From Treponema sp. (lineage in GTDB: Bacteria > Spirochaetota > Spirochaetia > Treponematales > Treponemataceae), in the NCBI GenBank assembly GCA_016293645.1, contig JAEDDW010000070.1, positions 1-9,551 on the forward strand: a stretch of DNA of 9,551 nucleotides, in the 5' to 3' direction. The notes below the pieces were generated by a model. That model had not been told where the DNA came from, searched no databases, and worked only from the letters and a program-made list of their open reading frames with translations. A program made the translations under genes and the position numbers. Shown here piece by piece: positions 1 to 6,088 of the stretch (position 1 is its first letter; every line of letters begins with the position of its first letter).

Positions 1-1388
1 TCGACATCTTCAATGCAGATGCAAAGGCTGAATTCGTTCCATGTCTCCACTCAGTTGGTAAGCCACTTAACAACGGTGCAAAGGACAACGGTGTTTGGGC
101 ATGTGCTCCAGTTGACCAGAAGTACATCTCACAGTTCCCTGATGAAGGACTCATCTGGTCTTACGGTTCAGGATACGGCGGAAACGCTCTTCTCGGAAAG
201 AAGTGTTTTGCACTCCGCATTGCAACAGTTCTCGCACGCAAGGAAGGCTGGCTTGCAGAACACATGCTCATCCTCAAGCTCACAAACCCAGAAGGAAAGG
301 TTAAGTACGTAACAGGTGCTTTCCCATCAGCTTGTGGAAAGACAAACCTCGCTATGCTCATCCCAACAATCCCAGGATGGAAGGTTGAAACAATCGGTGA
401 TGATATTGCATGGATGAAGTATGGTGAAGATGGCCGTCTCTATGCTATTAACCCAGAAGCTGGATTCTTCGGTGTTGCTCCTGGTACATCAGCAGAATCA
501 AACAAGAACGCTCTTGTTTCTGCAGAAAAGAATACAATCTACACAAACTGTGCCCTTACAGAAGACGGCGATGTTTGGTGGGAAGGAATCGGATATCCAG
601 CAAAGGGTAACCTTGTTGACTGGAAGGGCAACACACGCCCAGCATTCCCTAAGGACAAGGCTCCTAAGGGTGAAGAAATGGCACATCCAAACGCACGCTT
701 TACAGCACCAGCAGGACAGTGTCCATGTATCGCTCCAGAATGGGAAGATCCAAAGGGTGTACCTATTTCTGCAATCCTCTTCGGTGGACGCCGCCCATCA
801 ACAGTACCTCTCGTACACCAGTCACGCAACTGGAACCACGGTGTATTCCTCGGTTCTATCGTAGGTTCAGAAATCACAGCAGCTTCTACAATCAATGCAG
901 CAGATGTTGGTAAGATCCGCCGCGACCCATTCGCAATCCTCCCATTCTGTGGATACAACATGGGTGACTACTTCCAGCACTGGATAGACGTAGGTGCTGC
1001 AGCAAAGGATCAGGACAAGCTTCCAAAGATCTTCTACGTTAACTGGTTCCGCAAGGACGAAAACAACGCAGACCTTCCAGGTGGATTTATGTGGCCAGGA
1101 TACGGTGACAACTCACGTGTTCTTGCCTGGATCTTCGACCGCTGTGACGGAAAGGACAATGCTGTTGAAACACCAATCGGATTCATGCCAAAAGAAGGTG
1201 CTATCAACACAGACGGTCTTGCAGACTACTACAAGAAGACACTTCCAGAAATCCTCAAGGTTGACGTTGAAGGATGGAAGAAGGAACTTAAGGATATTCG
1301 TGAAAACCACTATCCAAAGTTCGGATCACACCTTCCAAAGGAACTTTCTGCAACTCTCGACGATATTGAATCAAGACTTAATGCTTAG
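1..1388 (+). CDS. pckG: GTP-dependent phosphoenolpyruvate carboxykinase, 5' end outside window
   Basis: Cytoplasmic enzyme interconverting oxaloacetate plus GTP with PEP, CO2 and GDP, serving gluconeogenesis or, in many anaerobes, CO2 fixation towards succinate. The open frame is already running at base 3 and gives 461 visible residues to a TAG at 1386-1388. GTP-type family members are roughly 600 residues, so about 140 N-terminal residues lie upstream. Visible landmarks are the GYGGNALLGKKC segment (from about base 171), the nucleotide-binding P-loop GAFPSACGKTN (about 315-347) with the reactive cysteine typical of the GTP class, the metal-binding GDDIAWM (about 396-416), NPEAGFFGVAPGT, FGGRRPSTVPLV and GYNMGDYFQHW. 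No frameshift is seen. Codon choice is strongly biased (proline nearly always CCA or CCT, lysine mainly AAG, arginine mainly CGC), which suggests high expression. Transcription probably ends at the terminator near 1647. Identification is secure from motifs. Confidence 0.97.
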   Translation, partial: DIFNADAKAEFVPCLHSVGKPLNNGAKDNGVWACAPVDQKYISQFPDEGLIWSYGSGYGGNALLGKKCFALRIATVLARKEGWLAEHMLILKLTNPEGKVKYVTGAFPSACGKTNLAMLIPTIPGWKVETIGDDIAWMKYGEDGRLYAINPEAGFFGVAPGTSAESNKNALVSAEKNTIYTNCALTEDGDVWWEGIGYPAKGNLVDWKGNTRPAFPKDKAPKGEEMAHPNARFTAPAGQCPCIAPEWEDPKGVPISAILFGGRRPSTVPLVHQSRNWNHGVFLGSIVGSEITAASTINAADVGKIRRDPFAILPFCGYNMGDYFQHWIDVGAAAKDQDKLPKIFYVNWFRKDENNADLPGGFMWPGYGDNSRVLAWIFDRCDGKDNAVETPIGFMPKEGAINTDGLADYYKKTLPEILKVDVEGWKKELKDIRENHYPKFGSHLPKELSATLDDIESRLNA

Positions 1389-1396
1389 TTAAGGTG

Positions 1397-1458
1397 CGAG
1401 TTTTTGTGATTTTTGCGGCAGCAAAAAGGGGAGCCTCTTGCGACCCAACAAAAACTCG
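1397..1458 (+). repeat. Nested hairpin immediately downstream of pckG
   Basis: A perfect 10-bp inverted repeat, CGAGTTTTTG at 1397-1406 and CAAAAACTCG at 1449-1458, encloses a smaller perfect 7-bp hairpin, TTTTTGC at 1410-1416 and GCAAAAA at 1421-1427 with loop GGCA. It is the first of a run of stem-loops in the pckG 3' untranslated region. It has no clean terminal T-run, so it is not an obvious terminator. It could be an mRNA-stabilising 3' structure or part of a dispersed palindromic repeat. Confidence 0.6.
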
Positions 1459-1461
1459 TTA

Positions 1462-1479
1462 GCAAGCCGCAAGGCTTGC
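1462..1479 (+). repeat. Perfect hairpin with GCAA tetraloop
   Basis: GCAAGCC (1462-1468) and GGCTTGC (1473-1479) form a 7-bp stem closed on GCAA, a GNRA-type tetraloop that is very stable in RNA. A smaller CAAGC/GCTTG stem-loop follows at 1482-1493 and re-uses the same word. It is part of the pckG downstream hairpin array. Confidence 0.6.
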
Positions 1480-1501
1480 GACAAGCTCGCTTGAACAAAT
1501 A

Positions 1502-1546
1502 GTTTTTCAGAGCCGACACTCACTAGCGTGAGTGCGGTCTAAAAAC
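1502..1546 (+). repeat. Long imperfect hairpin in the pckG 3' region
   Basis: The core is CACTCAC (1517-1523) and GTGAGTG (1528-1534) with loop TAGC. It extends outward through CCG/CGG with a one-base bulge, then to GTTTTT (1502-1507) pairing with AAAAAC (1541-1546), giving about 20 base pairs overall. It lies in the same array as the neighbouring stem-loops. Its function is unknown. Confidence 0.55.
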
Positions 1547-1553
1547 AAACATG

Positions 1554-1611
1554 CAGGGATTGCTTTTGCAACCCTGTAAATCAGTTTCGACCCGACAAAA
1601 GCGGGTCAAAC
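1554..1611 (+). repeat. Two further stem-loops preceding the terminator
   Basis: The first is CAGGG (1554-1558), a bulged A, TTGC, loop TTTT, then GCAA and CCCTG (ending 1576): nine pairs with one bulge. The second is GACCCG (1589-1594) and CGGGTC (1602-1607), flanked by GTTT and AAAC that can extend the stem past a bulged C. Together with the upstream hairpins they fill almost all of the space between the pckG stop and its terminator. Confidence 0.5.
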
Positions 1612-1614
1612 CGT

Positions 1615-1647
1615 TCCCCGCTGGATTTTTCTGGCGGGGATTTTTTT
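1615..1647 (+). terminator. Rho-independent terminator, probably of pckG
   Basis: CCCCGC (1616-1621) pairs perfectly with GCGGGG (1634-1639), extended by a T-A pair at 1615/1640, and is followed by seven T residues (1641-1647). This is the classic intrinsic terminator layout on the plus strand. It sits about 230 bp after the pckG stop, so it implies an unusually long structured 3' UTR. It also insulates the toxin-antitoxin genes from pckG transcription. Confidence 0.85.
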
Positions 1648-1689
1648 GTACCCACGCATAAAACAATCAAAAAATCTTCATCATATACA

Positions 1690-1718
1690 TTGAAATTAAT
1701 AAAAAACATACATATAAT
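1690..1718 (+). promoter_or_regulatory. Sigma-70-type promoter of the first toxin-antitoxin module
   Basis: TTGAAA at 1690-1695 and TATAAT at 1713-1718 are separated by exactly 17 nt. The -10 box ends only 6 nt before the ATG at 1725, so the expected +1 falls on or beside the start codon. This predicts a leaderless transcript. No Shine-Dalgarno sequence is present upstream of this ATG. Confidence 0.7.
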
Positions 1719-1749
1719 ATACATATGAAACCGTTGACATTATATGTAT
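1708..1749. promoter_or_regulatory. Inverted repeat over -10 box and start codon, candidate antitoxin operator
   Basis: An 11-bp arm at 1708-1718 (ATACATATAAT) is the exact reverse complement of 1739-1749 (ATTATATGTAT). The arms are centred 31 bp apart, about three helical turns, and flank the start codon of the antitoxin gene. The left arm contains the -10 box. ATACAT also recurs at 1685-1690 and 1719-1724. Autoregulation by antitoxin or antitoxin-toxin complexes binding such repeats is the rule for type II modules. The AT-rich composition means part of the symmetry could be chance. Confidence 0.45.
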
Positions 1750-1958
1750 CAGATGAAGTGTATTCTCTCTATCAGACCATTGCTTTAAAACAGAAAACAA
1801 AAGCCGCAGCATTGATCAGGGATGCTATGACTTCTTATCTGGAAAAATTGCAGAAGAAAAAGACTCTGGATGATTTTAGGCCCTTTGATTCAGGGGAAAT
1901 AAAAAATGACTTTATAAATGATGATTTCAGAGGAGAAATGCTTGATGACAGGTATTGA
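1725..1958 (+). CDS. Type II antitoxin, probable ribbon-helix-helix (VapB-like)
   Basis: A 77-residue protein encoded just before, and overlapping by 14 nt, a PIN-domain toxin gene, which is the standard VapBC arrangement. The N-terminus (about residues 4-10, LTLYVSD) resembles the short beta strand of ribbon-helix-helix DNA-binding antitoxins, and the helical stretch to about residue 44 would complete that fold. The C-terminal third is rich in Asp and aromatic residues, as expected for a segment that wraps the toxin and blocks its active site. The ATG at 1725 was chosen because the strand signature starts directly after it; it has no SD and lies 6 nt after a -10 box. The RHH assignment is from pattern only, while the antitoxin role follows mostly from context. 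Expected role: neutralise the partner RNase and repress its own promoter. Confidence 0.75.
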   Translation: MKPLTLYVSDEVYSLYQTIALKQKTKAAALIRDAMTSYLEKLQKKKTLDDFRPFDSGEIKNDFINDDFRGEMLDDRY

Positions 1959-2379
1959 TACATGCTTCCTTGTTGATTTGACAATGAACGGTTCTCCACG
2001 ACATGAAGGAGCATTGAATCTGTTCAACACATGGAAAAATACAAACAGGCAGCTGTGCATTTTCTATAATGTCTTTCTGGAATTTCAACATATTGTGACA
2101 GATCCAAAAAGATTCTCAAACCCTATGACCATGGAGCAGGCCATAGAACAGAGCTGGTTCTGGTGCGATCTGGACAGAACAAAAATAATCTATCCGGATG
2201 ACCAGAGTTTTGGAAGAGCTCAGATGTGGCTTAAACAATATGGTCTTGGGAGAAAAAGATTGATTGACACTCATATGGCATCCTGCTACATGAGCCACGG
2301 TATAGATACAATCTGGACCGCCAATCCAAAGGATTTTGAAATTTTCAGTGCCTTTGACCTTATGGATTATTCTATCTAA
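1945..2379 (+). CDS. vapC: VapC-type PIN-domain ribonuclease toxin (first module)
   Basis: A 144-residue PIN-domain protein, the toxin of the first module and predicted to be a Mg2+-dependent endoribonuclease. The four acidic positions of the fold are visible: Asp5 in IDTCFLVDL, Glu46 in VFLEF, Asp108 in RLIDTHMA and Asp130 in TANPKDFEIF. The DPKRF segment after Glu46 and the LGRKRLIDTHMAS stretch fit a recognised PIN subgroup whose members act as VapC toxins. The start at 1945 is preferred over an upstream in-frame ATG (1918) because it puts the IDT strand at the N-terminus and has AGGAG at 1931-1935, 9 nt upstream. It overlaps the antitoxin gene by 14 nt, so translation is probably coupled. 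The RNA target cannot be read from sequence; tRNA and rRNA are common VapC targets. Confidence 0.88.
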   Translation: MTGIDTCFLVDLTMNGSPRHEGALNLFNTWKNTNRQLCIFYNVFLEFQHIVTDPKRFSNPMTMEQAIEQSWFWCDLDRTKIIYPDDQSFGRAQMWLKQYGLGRKRLIDTHMASCYMSHGIDTIWTANPKDFEIFSAFDLMDYSI

Positions 2380-2405
2380 AACACCTGTCCAGAAAGCACA
2401 TAGAT

Positions 2406-2443
2406 AAATAGCCATAAATTTGACTTATAGCTATTTTTCGTTT
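2406..2443 (+). terminator. Hairpin between the two TA modules: weak terminator or operator
   Basis: AAATAGC (2406-2412) pairs with GCTATTT (2430-2436). After one mismatch the stem continues as ATAA (2414-2417) and TTAT (2425-2428), leaving loop ATTTGAC. T-rich sequence follows (TTTTTCGTTTT), so it may be an AU-rich terminator of the first module. It also covers the -35 box (2420-2425) of the second module, so it could equally be an autoregulatory operator, or both. Confidence 0.45.
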
Positions 2444-2449
2444 TATACT
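2420..2449 (+). promoter_or_regulatory. Promoter of the second toxin-antitoxin module
   Basis: TTGACT at 2420-2425 and TATACT at 2444-2449 are separated by 18 nt. The predicted start near 2456 leaves a leader of about 23 nt that contains a strong Shine-Dalgarno, AGGAGG at 2468-2473, 5 nt before the ATG at 2479. The two TA modules can therefore be transcribed independently. Confidence 0.65.
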
Positions 2450-2478
2450 GATCATAAGGTTTTCTTCAGGAGGCAGCC

Positions 2479-2796
2479 ATGAATGAAATTCCAGTTTATG
2501 AAGCCAAAAACAGACTTTCCTATTATTTACATCTTTCTGATGAGCAGGGACCTATTTTCATAACAAATCACGGAAAGGTAAGTTATGTGATTCAGAGCAT
2601 TTCTGAATTCAACGAGGCTAGAAACAAATTTAGAGAAGAAAAGACAATCTATGACCATGTTCTGGAGGCCCGTGTAAAATATGGACTTTCGGATGATATT
2701 GATTTTGAAGGTCATCTTAAAAACTTGAGGTTGGAAGAACCTGCAGAATCAGCGAGAGAATCGGAATACATGGAAGGTCTGCTGAAAGATGAATAG
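2479..2796 (+). CDS. Phd/YefM-family antitoxin (second module)
   Basis: A 105-residue protein. The N-terminus, EIPVYEAKNRLSYYLH followed by GPIFITNHGKVSYVIQS, is the Phd/YefM pattern: a helix with the AKNRLS signature, then strands ending in a conserved hydrophobic segment that forms the DNA-binding dimer. The residues after about 50 are charged and acidic, typical of the disordered toxin-neutralising tail. Translation starts at 2479, after an AGGAGG SD. The gene overlaps the toxin gene by 8 nt (ATGAATAG contains the toxin start and the antitoxin stop), indicating coupling. Known members repress their own operon in ratio-dependent fashion with the toxin. Phd-type antitoxins pair with PIN toxins in many bacteria, so this combination is established. 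Confidence 0.87.
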   Translation: MNEIPVYEAKNRLSYYLHLSDEQGPIFITNHGKVSYVIQSISEFNEARNKFREEKTIYDHVLEARVKYGLSDDIDFEGHLKNLRLEEPAESARESEYMEGLLKDE

Positions 2797-3220
2797 AATA
2801 TATCTTCTGGACACAAACATAATTTCTGAATTTTTGAAAACTTCACCAGACATGAAGGTCCTTTCCAAGGTTGAAGAAGAAAGACAAAGGTGTGCCATTT
2901 CAAGCACAACATGGAATGAATTACTGTATGGCCTGCAGACTCTGCCTGACGGTAAAAGAAAGGATATGATTTTTTCCTTTTACATTGATACAGTTCAAGC
3001 CATATTTCCAATAATTGAATACGATTCCCATTGTGCATGGATTCATTCAGATTTACGCAGCCGGCTGAGGGAAAAAGGCATTCAAAAGTCATTTCAGGAC
3101 ACGCAGATTGCTGCAACCGCCATTTCCAGACAGATGGTTCTAGTGACAAGGAACATTTCAGATTTTGAACCGATGCAGAAAATTAGTTCCTCATTGATTA
3201 TTGAAAACTGGTTTGAGTGA
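2789..3220 (+). CDS. vapC: VapC-type PIN-domain ribonuclease toxin (second module)
   Basis: A 143-residue canonical VapC. The N-terminal strand RIYLLDTNIISEFLK carries Asp8. Glu44 lies in STTWNELLYG, Asp104 in FQDTQIAATA and Asp125 in VTRNISDFEPM; these are the four acidic residues expected to hold the metal of a PIN nuclease, and all are present, so the toxin looks active. The final segment (ENWFE) is the usual end of this family. The ATG overlaps the antitoxin stop by 8 nt and has only a weak purine stretch upstream (GGAAGG at 2772-2777), consistent with translation by coupling. It is clearly different in sequence from the PIN protein of the first module, so the pair is not a recent tandem duplication. 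It is predicted to cleave RNA when the antitoxin is degraded. Confidence 0.92.
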   Translation: MNRIYLLDTNIISEFLKTSPDMKVLSKVEEERQRCAISSTTWNELLYGLQTLPDGKRKDMIFSFYIDTVQAIFPIIEYDSHCAWIHSDLRSRLREKGIQKSFQDTQIAATAISRQMVLVTRNISDFEPMQKISSSLIIENWFE

Positions 3221-3241
3221 GACACCATCCCCTGCATTTTA

Positions 3242-3250
3242 TGCTATACT
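3242..3250 (+). promoter_or_regulatory. Extended -10 promoter of the PHP gene
   Basis: TGCTATACT is a full extended -10 motif (TGn followed by TATACT). No convincing -35 lies 16-18 nt upstream, which an extended -10 can tolerate. The box ends 8 nt before the ATG at 3259, so the predicted mRNA has a leader of about 0-2 nt. No Shine-Dalgarno is visible. Confidence 0.55.
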
Positions 3251-3258
3251 GTGCGCAA

Positions 3259-4101
3259 ATGTTCAACGCAAACTATCATTCCCATTCTAAATACTGTCAT
3301 CATGCTTCGGGCGAATTGACTGAATATGCAGAAGAAGCTGTAAAGGCAGGCTTAAAAGAAATAGGTATTTCCGATCACATTCCGCTTTCGGAAAAGGCAA
3401 AGGAAGTTCTTGCACCCTATATAAGGCATTCCGGTTCACTTTCCCTGAGGATGGATTTTGTGGATTTGCCTTCCTATCTTTCAGATATTGCATCCGTTAA
3501 ATCAGCCTTTAAAAATCAGCTTAATGTCCTTGCAGGTTTTGAAAGCGAATACAATGAGTTTGATGCCGACTACTACAGGCTGATGAGAGAAAAAGTCGAC
3601 TACCTGAATCTTGGAATTCACTATGTTTATAATGACGGGATTTTGTATGATTTTATGGACAACAAGGTTCATGAAGACGGCGGAATTCGGCGCATAGAAA
3701 AAAAAGATGTGATGGTCTATGCTGAAAACTGCATTGCCGCACTGGATTCAAAACTTTTCAGCCAGATGGTTCATCCTGATGTTTTTATGCGCTGTATTAG
3801 GGCAGAGGATTTTGATTCCCGGATGGAAGAGTGTTCCCGTGCAATAATCGAATCAGCAGTTAAAAATGAAGTCTGTCTTGAAATAAATACCAGCGACATT
3901 TTCAGGTCATCAGCTGGATTTTGCAGACTCCGGTATCCGGCAGAAAATTTCTGGAAGATTGTAAGCGGATACAAAAATGCAAGGGTCCTGATTGGAACCG
4001 ATGCCCATGAACCGGAAAGGATTGCAGACTTCCAGATGGAATATGTTTCAGACTTTATGGAAAGGTTTAAGCTGAAAGTTGAGCCTGCAATGAAAATCTA
4101 G
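3259..4101 (+). CDS. PHP-domain phosphoesterase, HisJ/histidinol-phosphatase-like
   Basis: A 280-residue cytoplasmic metal-dependent phosphoesterase of the PHP superfamily. Candidate metal ligands are in family order: His7 and His9 in NYHSHSKYC, Asp39-His40 in GLKEIGISDH, Glu95 in AGFESEY, His121 in LGIHY, His172 in MVHPD, and Asp248 and His250 in LIGTDAHEPERI. The length and the YHSHS...EIGISDH signature match HisJ-type histidinol phosphatases. No other histidine-biosynthesis gene is visible here, so the true substrate could be another phosphate monoester. The start at 3259 is chosen because the catalytic motif begins six residues later; an in-frame ATG at 3217 would overlap the vapC stop and add a non-family extension. 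It stands alone after the TA island and converges on the amylase gene, sharing stop-codon bases. Confidence 0.82.
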   Translation: MFNANYHSHSKYCHHASGELTEYAEEAVKAGLKEIGISDHIPLSEKAKEVLAPYIRHSGSLSLRMDFVDLPSYLSDIASVKSAFKNQLNVLAGFESEYNEFDADYYRLMREKVDYLNLGIHYVYNDGILYDFMDNKVHEDGGIRRIEKKDVMVYAENCIAALDSKLFSQMVHPDVFMRCIRAEDFDSRMEECSRAIIESAVKNEVCLEINTSDIFRSSAGFCRLRYPAENFWKIVSGYKNARVLIGTDAHEPERIADFQMEYVSDFMERFKLKVEPAMKI

Positions 4102-5492
4102 CGGGCTGCCTTCAGTAAAACAATGTCGAACGGATTCAATTTAAAATTCTTCAGGCCGTAAAGGGAATGTTCTGTTCCGGAAATCAGCTCTGTGTATGTT
4201 CCTTCTGGAATGAAATCAAGGTTCAGACTGCATGGATCTGATTTTGTGCTGCAGATTATTACGATCCTTTCATTGATTTCATTTTCTTCATAGATTCTTT
4301 CAAAGGCGAAGATCTGGTTTTCAACATGGAGTTCCCTGTAGCTTCCTTTCTGTAACGATGGAGAATTCTTTCTTATTTCAGAGAAAACCGAAATTGCATT
4401 TGATAAAAATGAAACATCGAACGGCTGCTTCAGATGTTCCGGAAAATCCGTGAATGGCGGAATCGAAGGCCTCAGGTCCTGGTCGCCGTATTGTGTTCTT
4501 GTTCCTTTTAGGGCAAATTCGCTGCCGTAATAAATCGAAGGAATTCCTGGAATTGAAAAGAGAAGGCCGTAAATCATGTAGAGCTCTTTTTCTGGATTTT
4601 GAATTTCTGAAGCAACCCTGTTGATGTCATGGTTATCAAGAAAATTATAGAGAGGTGCGTATCTGTACATTCCGCCATCATTTCCAGATTCCCTGTTCAG
4701 ATTGTAGGAAAGCTCAAAAAAATTCCTGCTGTCTACGGAAGAAAAGATTGCCTTGTACAGCTGGTAGTTGGTTACGGAATCAATTCTCTTAGGATTGCAC
4801 CATTCATTGTAGTCTCCGTGAACAACTTCTCCCATAAGCCAGAAATCATTTTTCCTTTCCCTGCAGAATTTCCCAAGCTCTTCAAAAAAATCCTTGTCCA
4901 TTACATCAGCAGCATCTAGCCTGAGACCGTCAATCTTAAAAAAATCCATCCAGAATGAGACTGCACCGAGAATGTGGTTTCTGACATCGCGGTTTCTAAG
5001 ATTAAGCTTTACAAGATCCTTGCATCCAGCCCAGTCGTCGTAGTCAAAGCTGTCGCCGTAATTGCTCCGTGAAGAAAAGTTCAGGCCCTGATACCAGTCC
5101 CTGTACTGGGAATCCTGTCCTTTTGCGATCAGATCCCTGAATGCAAAAAAATCCCTGCCGGTGTGGTTGAATACTGCATCCAGTACAATTGCAAATCCCA
5201 TTTCATGTGCGGTGTCACAGAATTTTTTGAAGGACTCATTGTTGCCGAGCCTTCTGTCAACATGGTAATAGTCCAATGTATCGTAGCCATGTCTTGTTGA
5301 TTCAAAAACTGGACCGAGGTAAATGGCGTTGCAGCCAAGTCTCCTGATTCTATCCAGGTCTGTTTCAAGGATTTCAAAAAAATTTCCTGCACTTTGGGTA
5401 AAGTTGTTTTCCTTAGGGCAGTTTCCCATTCCAAGTGGATAAATGTGATAGAAGATTTTGTCTGAAAAAATATCGTTGCCGTAAAGTTTCAT
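4098..5492 (-). CDS. Cytoplasmic GH13 alpha-glucan hydrolase (alpha-amylase/neopullulanase-like)
   Basis: A 464-residue glycoside hydrolase family 13 enzyme without a signal peptide, so it is expected to act on malto-oligosaccharides or stored glycogen-type glucans in the cytoplasm. All four conserved GH13 regions are seen: DAVFNH (residues 105-110), GLRLDAADV with nucleophile Asp193, GEVVH with acid/base Glu222, and FLDNHD with transition-state stabiliser Asp289. PSIYYGSEFALKG (about 318-330) is also typical. A short C-terminal beta domain follows. The overall type (short, no N-terminal starch-binding domain, GEVVH) fits neopullulanase/cyclomaltodextrinase-like enzymes, but exact specificity cannot be read. 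The start at 5492 has AGGA 5 nt upstream and lies 7 nt after the tetR stop; the alternative upstream ATG would overlap tetR. It is co-transcribed with, and probably controlled by, that regulator. Confidence 0.88.
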   Translation of the reverse strand: MKLYGNDIFSDKIFYHIYPLGMGNCPKENNFTQSAGNFFEILETDLDRIRRLGCNAIYLGPVFESTRHGYDTLDYYHVDRRLGNNESFKKFCDTAHEMGFAIVLDAVFNHTGRDFFAFRDLIAKGQDSQYRDWYQGLNFSSRSNYGDSFDYDDWAGCKDLVKLNLRNRDVRNHILGAVSFWMDFFKIDGLRLDAADVMDKDFFEELGKFCRERKNDFWLMGEVVHGDYNEWCNPKRIDSVTNYQLYKAIFSSVDSRNFFELSYNLNRESGNDGGMYRYAPLYNFLDNHDINRVASEIQNPEKELYMIYGLLFSIPGIPSIYYGSEFALKGTRTQYGDQDLRPSIPPFTDFPEHLKQPFDVSFLSNAISVFSEIRKNSPSLQKGSYRELHVENQIFAFERIYEENEINERIVIICSTKSDPCSLNLDFIPEGTYTELISGTEHSLYGLKNFKLNPFDIVLLKAAR

Positions 5493-5499
5493 GTTTGTC

Positions 5500-6081
5500 C
5501 TAATCTGCAAATCCGTATACGGAAGCATGAATTATCTGATGTATTATCTGTTCGCTTTCCGGAACCGTACCTTCAATTATCAGAAGAACTGAAGAGGTTA
5601 CGTTGTTGTGGAACATTTCGCTGTATAAAGCCTCTTTCCCCCTCATGTTTCCGAATTCACGGGCGGAAGAAGTAAAGAATTCCAGAAAAGTATCATCTAT
5701 TTCCTGAATGACTGAAGAATACACGGATTTCTGTTCTGTATTTTTGGGACTTTTTAATATGGCGTTGTGAAGGTAGAAAAAATCAAGGTTGTCTCTGGCA
5801 AAGGCAAGTTCTGCCTTTAGGACCTTTGTGAGGGATTTCAAAAAGTCATGCTCGTAGGTCAGGGATTCCTTTATTATTCCGACAAGTTTTTTCCCATATT
5901 CTTCTGTTATGTATTCAAGAAGACCGCGCTTGCTCTTGAAGTAGTAATAAAGGGTAGGCTTTGTGATTTCTGCGGCATCGCAAATTTCCTGAACTGATAC
6001 TCCATCATATCCTTTGATCGAAAACAGATAGATGGCGGTGTCTGCAATGGTTGCTTTGTTCCCTTCGCTTGAATTGATCAT
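5500..6081 (-). CDS. TetR-family transcriptional regulator
   Basis: A 193-residue repressor-type protein. The N-terminal DNA-binding domain spans about residues 10-56 and carries the family hallmark: ATIADTAIYLFSIKGYDGVSV, then the recognition helix ITKPTLYYYFKSKRGLLEYI. The remaining ~135 helical residues are the variable ligand and dimer domain, so the inducer is unknown. The start at 6081 (ATG) is chosen over an in-frame TTG at 6117 because that TTG is part of the promoter -35 box. It is the first gene of a two-gene operon with the GH13 enzyme (7-nt gap), suggesting control of alpha-glucan use. A palindrome in its own promoter indicates autoregulation. There is no SD before the ATG, and the -10 box ends 7 nt upstream. 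Confidence 0.9.
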   Translation of the reverse strand: MINSSEGNKATIADTAIYLFSIKGYDGVSVQEICDAAEITKPTLYYYFKSKRGLLEYITEEYGKKLVGIIKESLTYEHDFLKSLTKVLKAELAFARDNLDFFYLHNAILKSPKNTEQKSVYSSVIQEIDDTFLEFFTSSAREFGNMRGKEALYSEMFHNNVTSSVLLIIEGTVPESEQIIHQIIHASVYGFAD

Positions 6082-6088
6082 GGCTTTT

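Noticed and set aside
1397..1611. CRISPR array or tandem repeat in the pckG 3' region
   Set aside because: The hairpins differ in sequence and spacing. There is no repeated unit with regular spacers.
3217..3258. Upstream ATG start for the PHP gene at 3217
   Set aside because: It would overlap the vapC stop and add 14 residues before the conserved YHSHS strand. It would also place the extended -10 box inside the coding sequence.
5493..5528. Upstream ATG for the GH13 gene at 5528
   Set aside because: It overlaps the tetR stop and lacks a good SD, while the ATG at 5492 has AGGA at proper spacing and gives a normal N-terminus.
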